Assembly (NCBI GenBank): GCA_964035015.1
Contig: OZ036006.1
Span: 6,822,541 to 6,886,540, forward strand
Source: Corallium rubrum
Lineage: Eukaryota > Cnidaria > Anthozoa > Scleralcyonacea > Coralliidae
Direction: 5' to 3'
Length of the DNA stretch: 64,000 nucleotides
The notes beneath the pieces were generated by a model. The model ran no database searches. It was not told the origin of the DNA and saw only the letters and a program-made list of their open reading frames with translations. Every line of letters begins with the position of its first letter. The stretch's first letter is position 1. Positions 53,077-62,587 of the stretch are shown piece after piece. The position numbers were made by a program, and so were the translations under genes.

Positions 53077-53616
53077 ATGACACTTGACAGAGAGAAGAGT
53101 ATAATAAGATTCAACCATATATCTGATAAGCTGAGCTCAGGAGAGGTTGAGATGTTAAAGTCACTTTATGAGCATTACCACATGATGGCTACCTGCTACC
53201 AGTGGCAATTTAAGAGACTCTCTAGGATCAATCTTACCCTGAACATGTCTGCTATATTCCTAACTGTTGCTGGCGGAGCATTTAGTGCATTGGGTGGATT
53301 CGCTACATTATCTATAAGTGCTATCGGACTTCTTATGCATGGGTATATCAAGAACAAAAAGATAGTAGAGAAAGTCAGTCAGTGTGAGGTGGCATACAAG
53401 AGCTATACAAAGTCCCTGAATACAATCAAAGGATATCTGAGAGGTATTGAGTTTGACAGATCCACAATGTTCAGCAATCTGACTATGGTAGACAATATAA
53501 TAAATGACAGCACTATGCCACTGGAGAAAAAAATAAAGGATAGGTATAGCAGGGTCTACAGAGGCCATGCGTATATGAAATCATCAGAGTATTATGGAGG
53601 GCTTGGAGGAGTTTGA
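53077..53616 (+). CDS. Polinton membrane protein 1
   Basis: 179 codons. Hydrophobic hairpin at about residues 50-90 (SAIFLTVAGGAFSALGG, ATLSISAIGLLMHGY), followed by a charged helical tail. Small hydrophobic hairpin proteins with soluble tails are common in viral membrane-active genes, but the family is unknown. Start context TTAGTTTATG. It overlaps the next gene by 23 bases. Confidence 0.7.
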   Translation: MTLDREKSIIRFNHISDKLSSGEVEMLKSLYEHYHMMATCYQWQFKRLSRINLTLNMSAIFLTVAGGAFSALGGFATLSISAIGLLMHGYIKNKKIVEKVSQCEVAYKSYTKSLNTIKGYLRGIEFDRSTMFSNLTMVDNIINDSTMPLEKKIKDRYSRVYRGHAYMKSSEYYGGLGGV

Positions 53617-54424
53617 AATGAATGCCTTAGGTAGTTATGAGGTTCCTGATGATGATGACAGCCAGCAACCTGGCTATTACACACCTCAAACTGAGGAAAC
53701 AGATTTCGGTGGAACAGTGAGTGTTGATCCTGGTAGAGATACTGCTGTATTCAGAAAACGTGATACTGCAGAGCCGCAGGGACTACATTTAGGTAGAACT
53801 GTTGATCAGCGGGAATATTACACTGACAGTCATTCCAGAATAATTGTTGGTGAGGATAGGATGAAGAAGATCAGGAGGGGCCACGCGTACAGAGACACGG
53901 AGGATTTCTTCACTAACATTCTAAACCTCGAGCCTGGATGTAATGATCCCAGGTTCGTAGACTACCTGCTGGACAATGGTACCCTCGAGATCACTAGGGA
54001 GCTGAGCGATACAGGTCTTGTTAATGACTACGCTGTGGAGTACCTTGGAGGTGAGTTCAGGTCAATTGGCAGGGTTCTCACAGATGAGGAGAGTGATTTG
54101 CTAAGGACTGGTATAAGGGAGTACTATGATGAGTGGCAGAGAAAGATGCTTAGAAACACTATGAAGAGGGTGGGTGTGATAGTGGGTATTGGTCTTAGCA
54201 TAGCGGCTATAGTCACAGGGCTAGCAGTTGGACTAACAAGAGGAGGTTCAGATGTGATACATGCGGGGAAGAAGAGGAGAAAGTGGGAGAAGCTTAACCC
54301 AGCTAAGGTAAGTATACCATGGTCAGATATTGAGGAGGCTGGTGGAGATGCTCTAGTATTTACTGGTAAGTATCTCACAGTTATCTTAGCGGTATCTGCA
54401 GCGTATCTCACAGCAAGACGGTAA
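53594..54424 (+). CDS. Polinton membrane protein 2
   Basis: 276 codons from ATG at 53594 (a second ATG lies at codon 9). N-terminal two thirds hydrophilic, including RGHAYRDTEDFFTNILN. Two hydrophobic segments near the C-terminus: RVGVIVGIGLSIAAIVTGLA and YLTVILAVSAAYLTARR. Shares an RGHAY motif with the end of membrane protein 1, a hint of relatedness. Function unknown. Confidence 0.7.
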   Translation: MEGLEEFEMNALGSYEVPDDDDSQQPGYYTPQTEETDFGGTVSVDPGRDTAVFRKRDTAEPQGLHLGRTVDQREYYTDSHSRIIVGEDRMKKIRRGHAYRDTEDFFTNILNLEPGCNDPRFVDYLLDNGTLEITRELSDTGLVNDYAVEYLGGEFRSIGRVLTDEESDLLRTGIREYYDEWQRKMLRNTMKRVGVIVGIGLSIAAIVTGLAVGLTRGGSDVIHAGKKRRKWEKLNPAKVSIPWSDIEEAGGDALVFTGKYLTVILAVSAAYLTARR

Positions 54425-54447
54425 GTAAACCTGTAGTAATCTATAAG

Positions 54448-54759
54448 ATGTCTGACAGTAAAGACCCCAAGATCACTACTGATGTTAAGACTAAAGATCC
54501 CAAACGTGTAGAGGCAGGTAAGAGGCTGGCAGCAATATCCAAAGCAGCTAAAGAGAAGAAGATGAGGGAAAGAATAAAGATGGATGAGCCAGATTCCTCA
54601 TGGTCATTACCTACTAATGGATATATGTTAGGACTAGCAGGACTTCTGGTAGCGGGTGTGTCATTATACTTCACATGGAAAAGTGACAGGAGGGAGGTAG
54701 CTGCTTCTGTCATCACCCCTGCTGAACCAGAGACCACCAGCAATCTGGAGACATTGTAA
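54448..54759 (+). CDS. Polinton membrane protein 3
   Basis: 103 codons. Lys-rich N-terminus, single membrane segment (YMLGLAGLLVAGVSLYFTW) near residue 67, short acidic-polar tail. Start context TATAAGATG. Function unknown. Confidence 0.65.
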   Translation: MSDSKDPKITTDVKTKDPKRVEAGKRLAAISKAAKEKKMRERIKMDEPDSSWSLPTNGYMLGLAGLLVAGVSLYFTWKSDRREVAASVITPAEPETTSNLETL

Positions 54760-54777
54760 CTAAATATCACTAGTAGT

Positions 54778-55011
54778 ATGTCGACTCAGAGGAAGGAACT
54801 TATGAATGAAGGATTCGACGCTGTTCTAGTTACGGTGGGAGTTTTACTGTTTAGCATGGCCAGTAAGAAGTTGTTGAGGGAGCCGCTGACATCGGCTGAA
54901 AGTGTGAAGTCATATGTGAAGCTAGCAGTTGGTATTACAGCATCAACACTAACTGTAAAATACCTGCAACAGAAGAAATACATACCTGAGGACCCCTTCA
55001 AGAATACCTAG
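54778..55011 (+). CDS. Polinton membrane protein 4
   Basis: 77 codons. Hydrophobic stretch at about residues 12-26 (AVLVTVGVLLFSMA) and a weaker one (VKLAVGITASTLTV), with a basic tail. Start context TAGTAGTATG. Function unknown. Confidence 0.6.
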   Translation: MSTQRKELMNEGFDAVLVTVGVLLFSMASKKLLREPLTSAESVKSYVKLAVGITASTLTVKYLQQKKYIPEDPFKNT

Positions 55012-55019
55012 TTAACATT

Positions 55020-55445
55020 GTGGCAGGTGCATTAGCAGGTGGAGCTCTTCAGACAACATTCGCAGCACTAAGTTTTGCTGGGGCAGGTTTCCTATTTAAC
55101 AAGCTCAACCACACTGGATATGAGAAGGAAATTAAGAGACATAACCTAAGCATGGAGAAGCTGGCAGCAGCTAAGGAAGCGTTCTATGAGAATGAGATAA
55201 GACATAAGGATAGGTTGGCTCAACTTAGAGCAGAGTTAAGTGATGCCAACGCCGACATGAATACCACTAATAGGGCCTTGGATAAGCTGAGAACATACAC
55301 CTCAAATGGTATGACCTTCAGGGATGAACCTAAACTTGGAGACTTCTATAAACCTTCTAAGGAGATGCAGAAGTACCAGGCAATGTTTGTTGCTATAGCA
55401 GGAGTCTCTGTGGGTTTCATAGCACATAGGGCAGGGCTCATTTAA
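55020..55445 (+). CDS. Polinton membrane protein 5, no ATG at expected start
   Basis: About 141 codons with hydrophobic ends (LAGGALQTTFAALSFAGAGF at the start, VAIAGVSVGFIAHRAGLI at the end) around a coiled-coil-like charged middle. The first codon is GTG at 55020, where an ATG would fit the block spacing; the first ATG in frame would drop the N-terminal membrane segment. Possibly a mutated start. Confidence 0.6.
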   Translation: MAGALAGGALQTTFAALSFAGAGFLFNKLNHTGYEKEIKRHNLSMEKLAAAKEAFYENEIRHKDRLAQLRAELSDANADMNTTNRALDKLRTYTSNGMTFRDEPKLGDFYKPSKEMQKYQAMFVAIAGVSVGFIAHRAGLI

Positions 55446-55457
55446 AGATATATTCCT

Positions 55458-55991
55458 ATGCTATATTATATGGGTAGAAGGGAAGACTATGTGGAGCGGA
55501 GATTTAGGAAAATCGACGAGATGTACACATGTGATGACTGTGGCGGCCAACGTATAAACTGCCATGGTCTCCCAACCTGTACGTCATGTGGCCTACAGGG
55601 GCCTTTCACAATACCTGTACCAGAGCTGGATCTAATGTCGTGGAGCAAGAGGAAGACTGTTCATAAGAGAAGTAAGTGGTTTGCTAGAAGGATAGCGGGA
55701 GTTGTCAACAGTTCCGATGAGAGAATGTTGACATCTGATTTCATAGAAGTTGTGTCAGTTCTGATGAGACTTAACCTGATAGGGAAAAATGTAAGTAGGT
55801 ATAACTACTATATAATAAGGTTGGCTAGTCGAAGAGGTCTTACACTACTTACAGACGTCAGTGACATGTGTGATGGATATAGTAAGAACATGTTTGATGA
55901 TCGGTTGTTCGGATCTGTATATAAGGAGTTGGGTTGGGGCATTGAATGCAGATGTCCTATATTTCTGAGGTGGAAAAATAAGGACACTTAA
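55458..55991 (+). CDS. Polinton zinc-ribbon protein
   Basis: 177 codons (alternative start at 55470, context TATTATATG). Four Cys in CDDCGGQRINCHGLPTC and CTSCG give a zinc ribbon like those of TFIIB/TFIIS or late transcription factors at residues about 23-46; the rest is helical and basic with a further Cys pair near the end (IECRCPIF). A transcription-factor role is a guess from the ribbon and the start-site motif. Confidence 0.65.
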   Translation: MLYYMGRREDYVERRFRKIDEMYTCDDCGGQRINCHGLPTCTSCGLQGPFTIPVPELDLMSWSKRKTVHKRSKWFARRIAGVVNSSDERMLTSDFIEVVSVLMRLNLIGKNVSRYNYYIIRLASRRGLTLLTDVSDMCDGYSKNMFDDRLFGSVYKELGWGIECRCPIFLRWKNKDT

Positions 55992-56016
55992 AGAAATAAT
56001 TTTATACATATAGTAT

Positions 56017-56940
56017 ATGCAGGAAGTCGTAACTGAGTTGGTAAATTATATGGAGAAGTATAATATGCAGGAAGTCGTACTTGAGTTAGTAAATTATATG
56101 GAGAAGTATCATCCGGATGTCTTGTTTATGTTGAGGCCTGAAAACACAGCTGAGAATAGAGAAAACGGGTATAGGCCTGGACAACCTGACATTATGATAC
56201 TCGAGCCTAGGTACGGAAATGTTGGGTTAGCCCTGTGGGTAAAATCGAAGATGACAAAAACCGATTTGAGGTTCTCAAGAAGGTTGTATGCAGTTGGATA
56301 TGACACTAAAGTTGGGGATGACGCCGACGATCTTAGGCTATATTTCATGATGTATATAGCCAGACAACCTTGTGACCTCAGTAGGAATGACAGTCGCCAG
56401 ACGGAAATAGCGGAGTTTCTAAGCCATGGTATCACCAACCGTCCAACATATAGTGTGACACCAGATAATGATACAATAAGTCGGATAACTAAGTTCGTTA
56501 AAAAGGAATTTCCAAGATCTGTGATAATACTAGGACTTGGCGCAGATGATAGTCCTACCATGACAATAATCAACCCTGATCACATCCATAACGGGATGGC
56601 TATATGGATTGGTGAAGCCGGCAGGAGATATGACCTTAACACTCTGAGCGACAGGCAGTTTAGCTACCTGAAAATGATGTCCGATAGGTCGTACCTTGTT
56701 GTTGCGTCTGAGGACCTATATAAGATACGGTGTGCTGTAGTCAGTTACATGCGTGGGTATATTTCAGGCTGTAGCAAGTGTCCACCAAGAAACTGCCCCA
56801 TAAACTGCCCAGGAGTTAATCTATCTAATTACCCAATACTGGTATGCAGCAGTGAGTGCCGTAATAGCGGTCAACAGCCTAGACCATGCATTAGTGAATG
56901 CCAAGCTCAGAAATGTAGGCGTGTGACGCTTAAGCGCTGA
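56017..56940 (+). CDS. Degenerate tandem VRR-NUC-like protein with Cys-rich tail
   Basis: 307 codons; start context TATAGTATATG. Starts with a 48-base duplicated segment (MQEVVTELVNYMEKYN then MQEVVLELVNYMEKYH). Residues about 48-75 (GYRPGQPDIMILEPR, GLALWVKSK) resemble the nuclease core in the 57329 gene, but the catalytic (I/V)ExK is WVK. A second similar unit (SVIILGLGADDSPTM, NGMAIWIGEAG, LSDRQFSYLKMMSD) also lacks the Glu and Lys. The tail has twelve or so Cys (CSKCPPRNCPINCPG). A pair of dead nuclease folds is inferred, perhaps for binding. Overlaps the next gene by 11 bases on opposite strands. Confidence 0.65.
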   Translation: MQEVVTELVNYMEKYNMQEVVLELVNYMEKYHPDVLFMLRPENTAENRENGYRPGQPDIMILEPRYGNVGLALWVKSKMTKTDLRFSRRLYAVGYDTKVGDDADDLRLYFMMYIARQPCDLSRNDSRQTEIAEFLSHGITNRPTYSVTPDNDTISRITKFVKKEFPRSVIILGLGADDSPTMTIINPDHIHNGMAIWIGEAGRRYDLNTLSDRQFSYLKMMSDRSYLVVASEDLYKIRCAVVSYMRGYISGCSKCPPRNCPINCPGVNLSNYPILVCSSECRNSGQQPRPCISECQAQKCRRVTLKR

Positions 56941-57133
56941 GCTGGTAGATCCTATGATTTTTATTTTTAGATTTTTTACGTCTTAACCTTGTGTAAAGAC
57001 TATTAAGATCTGTTAACTCTCCCATCATTCTATCTATGTCTCTGCCGGGTATCTTACGCACTGAGTTAGCTATGTCTTTTGATAACCTGGCTAACAGTCT
57101 AGCCACCTTCCAATGTCCTAAAGTCTCACCCAT
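56930..57133 (-). CDS. Small leftward Polinton gene in the rightward block
   Basis: 67 codons from the ATG at 57133; the open frame extends upstream only by GTG-type codons. Basic and helical (KVARLLARLSKDIANSVRK, RLRRKKSKNKNH). Sits on the opposite strand to its neighbours and converges on the 307-codon gene. May be a small DNA-binding protein. No family. Confidence 0.5.
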   Translation of the reverse strand: MGETLGHWKVARLLARLSKDIANSVRKIPGRDIDRMMGELTDLNSLYTRLRRKKSKNKNHRIYQLSA

Positions 57134-57180
57134 AAAATATAGATAGATAATAGTGAACAGCTTTAGACGCACCTAACGCC

Positions 57181-57300
57181 TTAAGTCAGGATCGCAATAC
57201 CTGTTAGACAACTGCGATAAGAAATCATGTTAGTGAGGATGACAGGAAAAAGGTGATGTAGGAGCTGAGGCCCCAAAACGGGACCTCAGGTGCGCTTAAA
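57181..57300 (+). pseudogene. BRO-N gene fragment
   Basis: A stretch reading CATGTTAGTGAGGATGACAG, then AAAAAGGTGATG and GAGGCCCCAAA is a diverged partial copy of 57440-57520 in the intact BRO-N gene. Frame broken. Likely left by duplication of the gene start. Confidence 0.6.
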
Positions 57301-57328
57301 AATGCTCCCGAATATATAAACCTATAGT

Positions 57329-58132
57329 ATGTCGAGTATGTACAATTTTGACGGTGTAGATATTACAGTGCAGAAGGATGGCGATGAGATATGGTTTAGG
57401 GGAAAAGATGTTGCTAAGGCGTTAGGATATAAAAGACCAGGTAACGCAATTCGTTATCATGTTAGTGAGTGCGATAGGAAAAAGGTGATGCTAGCGGAGA
57501 GGCCCCAAACTGGGGCCTCTCAGATTTACCAGATAAATGAGCCTGGAGTATACAGCCTGGTGTTCTCATCCAAATTACCTATAGCAGAGAGGTTTAAAAA
57601 CTGGGTGTTCAGAGATGTTCTACCCTCGATAAGAAAAACTGGACAGTATATAGCACCTAGGCTTACTGGTAACCAGCTGTCACTGATGAATGAGACTGAC
57701 CTACATTATCAGGTAATAAGGTATGTAAGAGAGTATCATCATAACGCTATAATAATACCAGGACTAGGTGAAAACCAGGACACCAAATATAAGAGGATAA
57801 CTAGCTGGAAAAAGGGATACAGAAGTGGGCAGCCTGATATCATCATAGGGAATCTGCATAAGACATACGCTGGTCTAGCTATAGAGCTCAAGACTCCGAA
57901 TGGTACGGGGGTCTTTTCAGACAGGCAGAGGTCATTCATAGATACCCTGAGCGACAATGGATATAGGACCCTAGTGTCTAACAGATATGACGAGATACAT
58001 AGATGTATTGATGAGTATATGACAGAGGCGAGAGTAAGATGTGGGTACTGCGGTAGGAAGTTCCATAATGAGAGAACTCTTAGTAATCACTGTAAGTACT
58101 TCCACAGGATCTCTTACACTCCAGAAACTTAA
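57329..58132 (+). CDS. BRO-N / VRR-NUC-like nuclease / zinc-finger fusion protein
   Basis: 267 codons; start context TATAGTATG. Residues 4-108 are a BRO-N domain (IWFRGKDVAKALGYKRPGNA, AERFKNWVFRDVLPSIRKTG), known from baculovirus and phage antirepressors and DNA-binding proteins. Residues about 120-240 form a VRR-NUC/PD-(D/E)XK-like nuclease: RSGQPDIIIGN supplies the Asp and GLAIELKTPNG the ExK. The C-terminus is a C2H2 finger (CGYCGRKFHNERTLSNHCK). All expected catalytic residues are present. It neighbours a degenerate paralogue (56017-56940). Confidence 0.8.
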   Translation: MSSMYNFDGVDITVQKDGDEIWFRGKDVAKALGYKRPGNAIRYHVSECDRKKVMLAERPQTGASQIYQINEPGVYSLVFSSKLPIAERFKNWVFRDVLPSIRKTGQYIAPRLTGNQLSLMNETDLHYQVIRYVREYHHNAIIIPGLGENQDTKYKRITSWKKGYRSGQPDIIIGNLHKTYAGLAIELKTPNGTGVFSDRQRSFIDTLSDNGYRTLVSNRYDEIHRCIDEYMTEARVRCGYCGRKFHNERTLSNHCKYFHRISYTPET

Positions 58133-58244
58133 TATACCTATCCACAAGTTCCTTCTCCATCTCAATTAAATTAAAAACCTCATCTACCAGTTTTTCCACT
58201 TGCTTACGGATCCTTAGGATTCTAGCAAATACTACATCTTCCAT
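58080..58244 (-). CDS. Small leftward ORF, 54 codons
   Basis: ATG at 58244 preceded by CTATAGTAATTATATGG, the same start-proximal motif as other genes here. Helical, charged (MEDVVFARILRIRKQVEKLV). It overlaps the 3' end of the BRO-N gene by 53 bases on the opposite strand. Supported mainly by the motif and position. Confidence 0.45.
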   Translation of the reverse strand: MEDVVFARILRIRKQVEKLVDEVFNLIEMEKELVDRYIKFLECKRSCGSTYSDY

Positions 58245-58305
58245 ATAATTACTATAGAAGATATAGTGCGTTTAAATTATTTAATAAAAAATATACAGAT
58301 ATAGT

Positions 58306-61300
58306 ATGTCGAGAGCATTTAAAGAAATATCATCAGATGCTGGTATGTCAAGAACAGTTAAGAAAATAAACCCACTTGAAGAAATACCATCAGATGCTGA
58401 TACACTTGTGGGACGCAGACAGGATCTGCATAATGAGCTGGGAGTTGTTGAGGCTAGAAGGGCTCTTAAGGGTTATACCAGGGGTTTGGAAATTAGTATC
58501 ATAGATAGTGGTGATCCCGAGTCTGAGATAGACCAAACAAGAAGTCTAGTCCGCAGAGTGCTCGAAATTGAGATGGAGGATATTGGCGGTATAAAGTTTG
58601 CGGAAATGCTGAAGATAAAACTGAAGAAGGAACAAAATAATGGAGATTTCCTCTTCAAAGATGTCTACTTTGGAAGTAAAGCCGCTGTAGCCATAGACAA
58701 AAGTCATCTGCAGTCCCTAGCAGCAGTGGGAGGTAAGAATATGCTGAACCTGTACGAGTCATGGACCTCTGAAGGTAGTGGTTGGGCCATAGATAGCATC
58801 ATGAGTCATTATCTTAATGTGGTAGCCTATAGGCCGTTACAAGGTAGTAGTTATGTAGAACTTCCTAAAGAGTTGAGGAACCCTGCAAAGGGGCTGATAA
58901 ATATACAGAACAGTGACAACGAATGTTTCAGATGGTGCCATATCAGATACCTGAACCCACAGAACACACATCCGGAAAGAATCAAGAAAACTGATAAAGC
59001 CTTACTACCTACTCTGGACTACACTGGTGTTAAGTTCCCAGTCGAAACAAGACAGTATAGTAAAATAGAAACGCAAAATAACATACGCATAAATGTGTTC
59101 GGGTATGAGGGTTGGCAGGCTTACCCAATATATGTGTCCAAGGAAAAACATGAACTCTGCATGAACCTACTGCTTATTGATAGGCATTATGTGTTGATTA
59201 AGGACTTTAATAAGTTCATGTATCTAAAGATCAAGCATAAGGAGAGGAAGCATTTCTGCATGCATTGCCTACAGTGCTTCAGCTCAGATGCTATACTGTC
59301 AGCCCATAGTGAGAACTGTATTGTGGTGAATGGTAAACAGGCTATAAAGATGCCTGAGGAGAGCGAGAACAAACTCACATTCATCAACCACCGTAAGCAG
59401 CTTGAAGTACCTTTCGTTATATATGCTGACTTCGAAGTCCTGGTGATGCATAATAACACACCTAGCAAAGATGATAGTAAGTCCTACACACAAGAGTATC
59501 AGAGGCATGTAGACTGTGGATTCTCATATAAGGTGGTATGCTGTGTTGATGACAGCTTTAGCAAACCGGTTAAGGTCTACAGAGGTAAGAACGCTGTCTA
59601 TAAGTTTATGAAAAGGATGCTGAAGGAGGTTACCTACTGTCGGAGTGTGAAGGAGAAATCCTTCAATAAAGATATGACCATGACTAAAGCTGAGACTTAT
59701 GAATATGAAAAATCAGAAGAGTGTCACATATGCGGTAAAAGCTATGTGGACTCAGATGTTAGGGTCAGAGATCACTGCCATATAACTGGGAAATATAGGG
59801 GATCAGCCCATAGCAAATGTAATATGATTTACAGAATTACTGATAAAATACCAGTAATCTTTCATAATCTAAGGGGTTATGACAGCCACTTCATAATGCA
59901 GGAGATAGGTAAATTCGGAATGGATATAAATGTGATACCTAACAACATGGAGAAGTATATGTCATTCATGCTGGGCCGACATCTAGTGTTCATAGATAGT
60001 CTCCAGTTCATGTCCAGTGCTCTAGGACGACTTGTTGACAACTTACCTAGGGACGCTTTCGTGATAACGTCTGAGGAGTTTAAGGGTAAGAAATTTGATC
60101 TGATGACTCGCAAGGGAGTTTATCCATACGACTATATGAGCAGCTTTGAAAAGTTTGAGGACACCTGCTTACCAACTAAGGATGAGTTCTATAGCGCCCT
60201 GAATAATGAACACATTTCTGAGGATGACTATATGCACATGCTCATAAGGTCTGGAGAACCTTCAGGTTGGGTAATATGGGAGAATACCATGACCTGTATA
60301 TTAAGTCAGATGTGCTGCTGCTGGCTGATGTTTTTGAAAACTTTAGGAAGACCTGTCTGCAGTACTACAAGCTGGACCCATGTCACTACTTCTCCAGTCC
60401 CGGATTGTCCTGGGATGCGATGCTAAAAATGACTGGCGTGGAAATTGAACTGATGACTGACATAAATATGTTCCAGTTCATCGAAAAGGGTATGAGGGGC
60501 GGCACGTCATATATCGCTAACAGGTATGGGATGGCCAATAATAAGTATATGAAAAAATATGATGAGAAGATGCCAAGCAAGTATCTTATGTACCTGGATG
60601 CTAACAACCTTTACGGATGGGCCATGAGTCAGTACCTACCGACTGGTGGGTTCAAGTGGCTTGACGCTGACACAGTGGACCTGAGTAAGTACGGTGATGA
60701 GTCTGATCGGGGTCTGATACTTGAGGTTGATCTGGAGTATCCGGACGAGCTGCATGAGAAACATAACGACTTTCCTCTAGCACCGGAAAAGCTTAAAGTC
60801 GAATCGGATATGCTGTCTGACTACTGCCGCAGCATAAAGGACAAGTATAACATATCAATAGGAACAGTGCATAAACTAATCCCAAACCTAATGGATAAAA
60901 CCAAGTACGTTATACATTACAGGAATCTACAGCTGTACACGGAACTGGGGATGAAGATAAAGAAAATCCATAGGGCGCTAGAATTCGATCAGTCACCATG
61001 GTTAAAGCACTACATCGATTACAACACTCAGAAGAGGGCCCATGCCATGAATGCGTTTGAGAAAGACTTCTTCAAACTAATGAACAATAGCATCTTCGGC
61101 AAGACTATGGAAAACCTTAGGAAAAGGGTTGACGTTAGGCTTGTGACCAGTCCCTACAAACTACTTAAACTAACTTCTAAGCCAACATTCGTAAGCAGCA
61201 AAATATTTAATGAGAACCTGGTTGCCGTACATAAAATTAAGGAATGTCTGACACTGAACAGACCCGCCTTCGTTGGGATGTGTATACTGGACATGTCCAA

Positions 61301-61892
61301 GACCTTGATGTATGACTTCCACTACAGATATATAGGAAATCTGTATGGTTCTGAGGCCAGGCTACTTTTTACTGATACCGATAGTCTACTATATGAGATA
61401 TCTGCTGGGGATGTGTATAAAGACTTCCACTCTGACCGTGATAAGTTTGATAACAGTGACTACCCCGTGGACTCTGAGTATCACTTCACAGAGAATAAGA
61501 AAGTCATAGGTAAGATGAAGGATGAGGCAGCCGGAACTCCCATCACGGAATTTATTGGGTTGAAAAGTAAGATGTACTCTTACTTGAAGGACAATAATAA
61601 AGGAGATAAGAAGGCCAAGGGAATTAAGAAGGTTGTTATAAGTAAGAATATAAAACATAACGACTATAAGGACACGTTACTAGAGAAAAAGCAGCTCAAG
61701 CACAAAATGAAAACCATAAGAAGTGTACGCCACCAGCTGGGTTCCTACGAGGTCAACAAAATTTCGCTCAGCTGCTTCGACGATAAAAGGTATATACTAA
61801 ATGACGGTGTCAGTAGCTATGCCTATGGGCATAAACTCATCAGACCCCTTGATGAGCGGTTTTACAGGATAGGGTTTGCCTTTATTGACTGA
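58306..61892 (+). CDS. Protein-primed family B DNA polymerase (PolB), frameshifted
   Basis: Start context TATAGTATG. Seen in order: Cys/His motif HFCMHCLQCF, exonuclease I YADFE, an inserted HNH-like CHICGKSY and DHCHITGKYRG, exonuclease II FHNLRGYDSHF, then after the frame change exonuclease III YHDLYIKSDVLLLAD, polymerase motif A YLDANNLYGWAMSQYLP, B KLMNNSIFGKTMEN and C LLFTDTDSLLYE. The first frame runs 58306-60426 (meaningful to about 60240); the second runs from about 60250 to 61892. One small indel near 60235-60250 explains it. Replicates the element with a terminal protein. Last 61 codons lie in the right TIR. Confidence 0.95.
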
Positions 61893-62587
61893 CAACCGGC
61901 AAAAGTAAACAGAAATTGCCACCTGCAAAGGATATGCAAATTCAGTCATACGGCAGCTGAAAAATCCCTACTCTGACGCGTACATCCATATAGCTTCACT
62001 CTTATGAAACCACCACATTATATACAGTCTCCCTACATAAATCCTTCATACGGTTGTTAATACCGCTCACCTTCTTCACAAGACCCCTTCTAGTCTTCTT
62101 CTCTATAGTGAGCAGCAACTATAAACGGTCATTATCCGTATCCATGTAAACAACATTCCATTGAGCGCTAGCAACCCCAACTTTTTTAAGTTGCGTTGAA
62201 AAAATAAAATAAAAAATAAACGTAGCTTGAAAAAGTTCGGGTTGCTAACGCTCAATGGAATGTCAACATTAGTGTCACGTGACACTTGTCTACGGAGTAG
62301 AATGAGGAAGTTCTCCGTTACTGGGAGTTTGTAAAAGTGTTCAAAAAATTTATGTCGAATTCTGTGAAGACTTAATTAATGTGGCTAGCAAATTTTCGGT
62401 CTGTTGATTTGAAATTGAGCTGGCCTTGTTATTTGAAATGTGGTTGCTAGGGAAAGGTGATGCATGCGGTCAACCAAAAACATCCCTGGGAGTGGACAAA
62501 AATATCGTCTACGTCTTGAAGAGGAGAAGTATTCCTGCTGGTAGTGCTAAAAAAAAGTGGCCTGGTGCCCCCATATCCTATACTACA
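61708..62587. repeat. Polinton right TIR
   Basis: Inverted copy of 44253-45132 with few differences. It includes the true 3' end of PolB (to 61892) and the hairpin at about 62148-62265. Confidence 0.93.

Larger units (their letters stand above)
44253..62587. mobile_element. Polinton/Maverick (adintovirus-like) element, 18.3 kb
   Basis: 880-bp TIRs (44253-45132, 61708-62587) and a 6-bp target duplication ATATCC (44247-44252 and 62588-62593), both typical of Polintons. It encodes protein-primed PolB, a retroviral-type integrase with chromodomain, an A32-like ATPase, a double jelly-roll major capsid candidate and further virus-like proteins. Nine leftward genes (45137-53023) and a rightward set (53077-61892) diverge from a 53-base gap. 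No adenovirus-type protease was recognised. Three genes are frameshifted. Confidence 0.96.
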
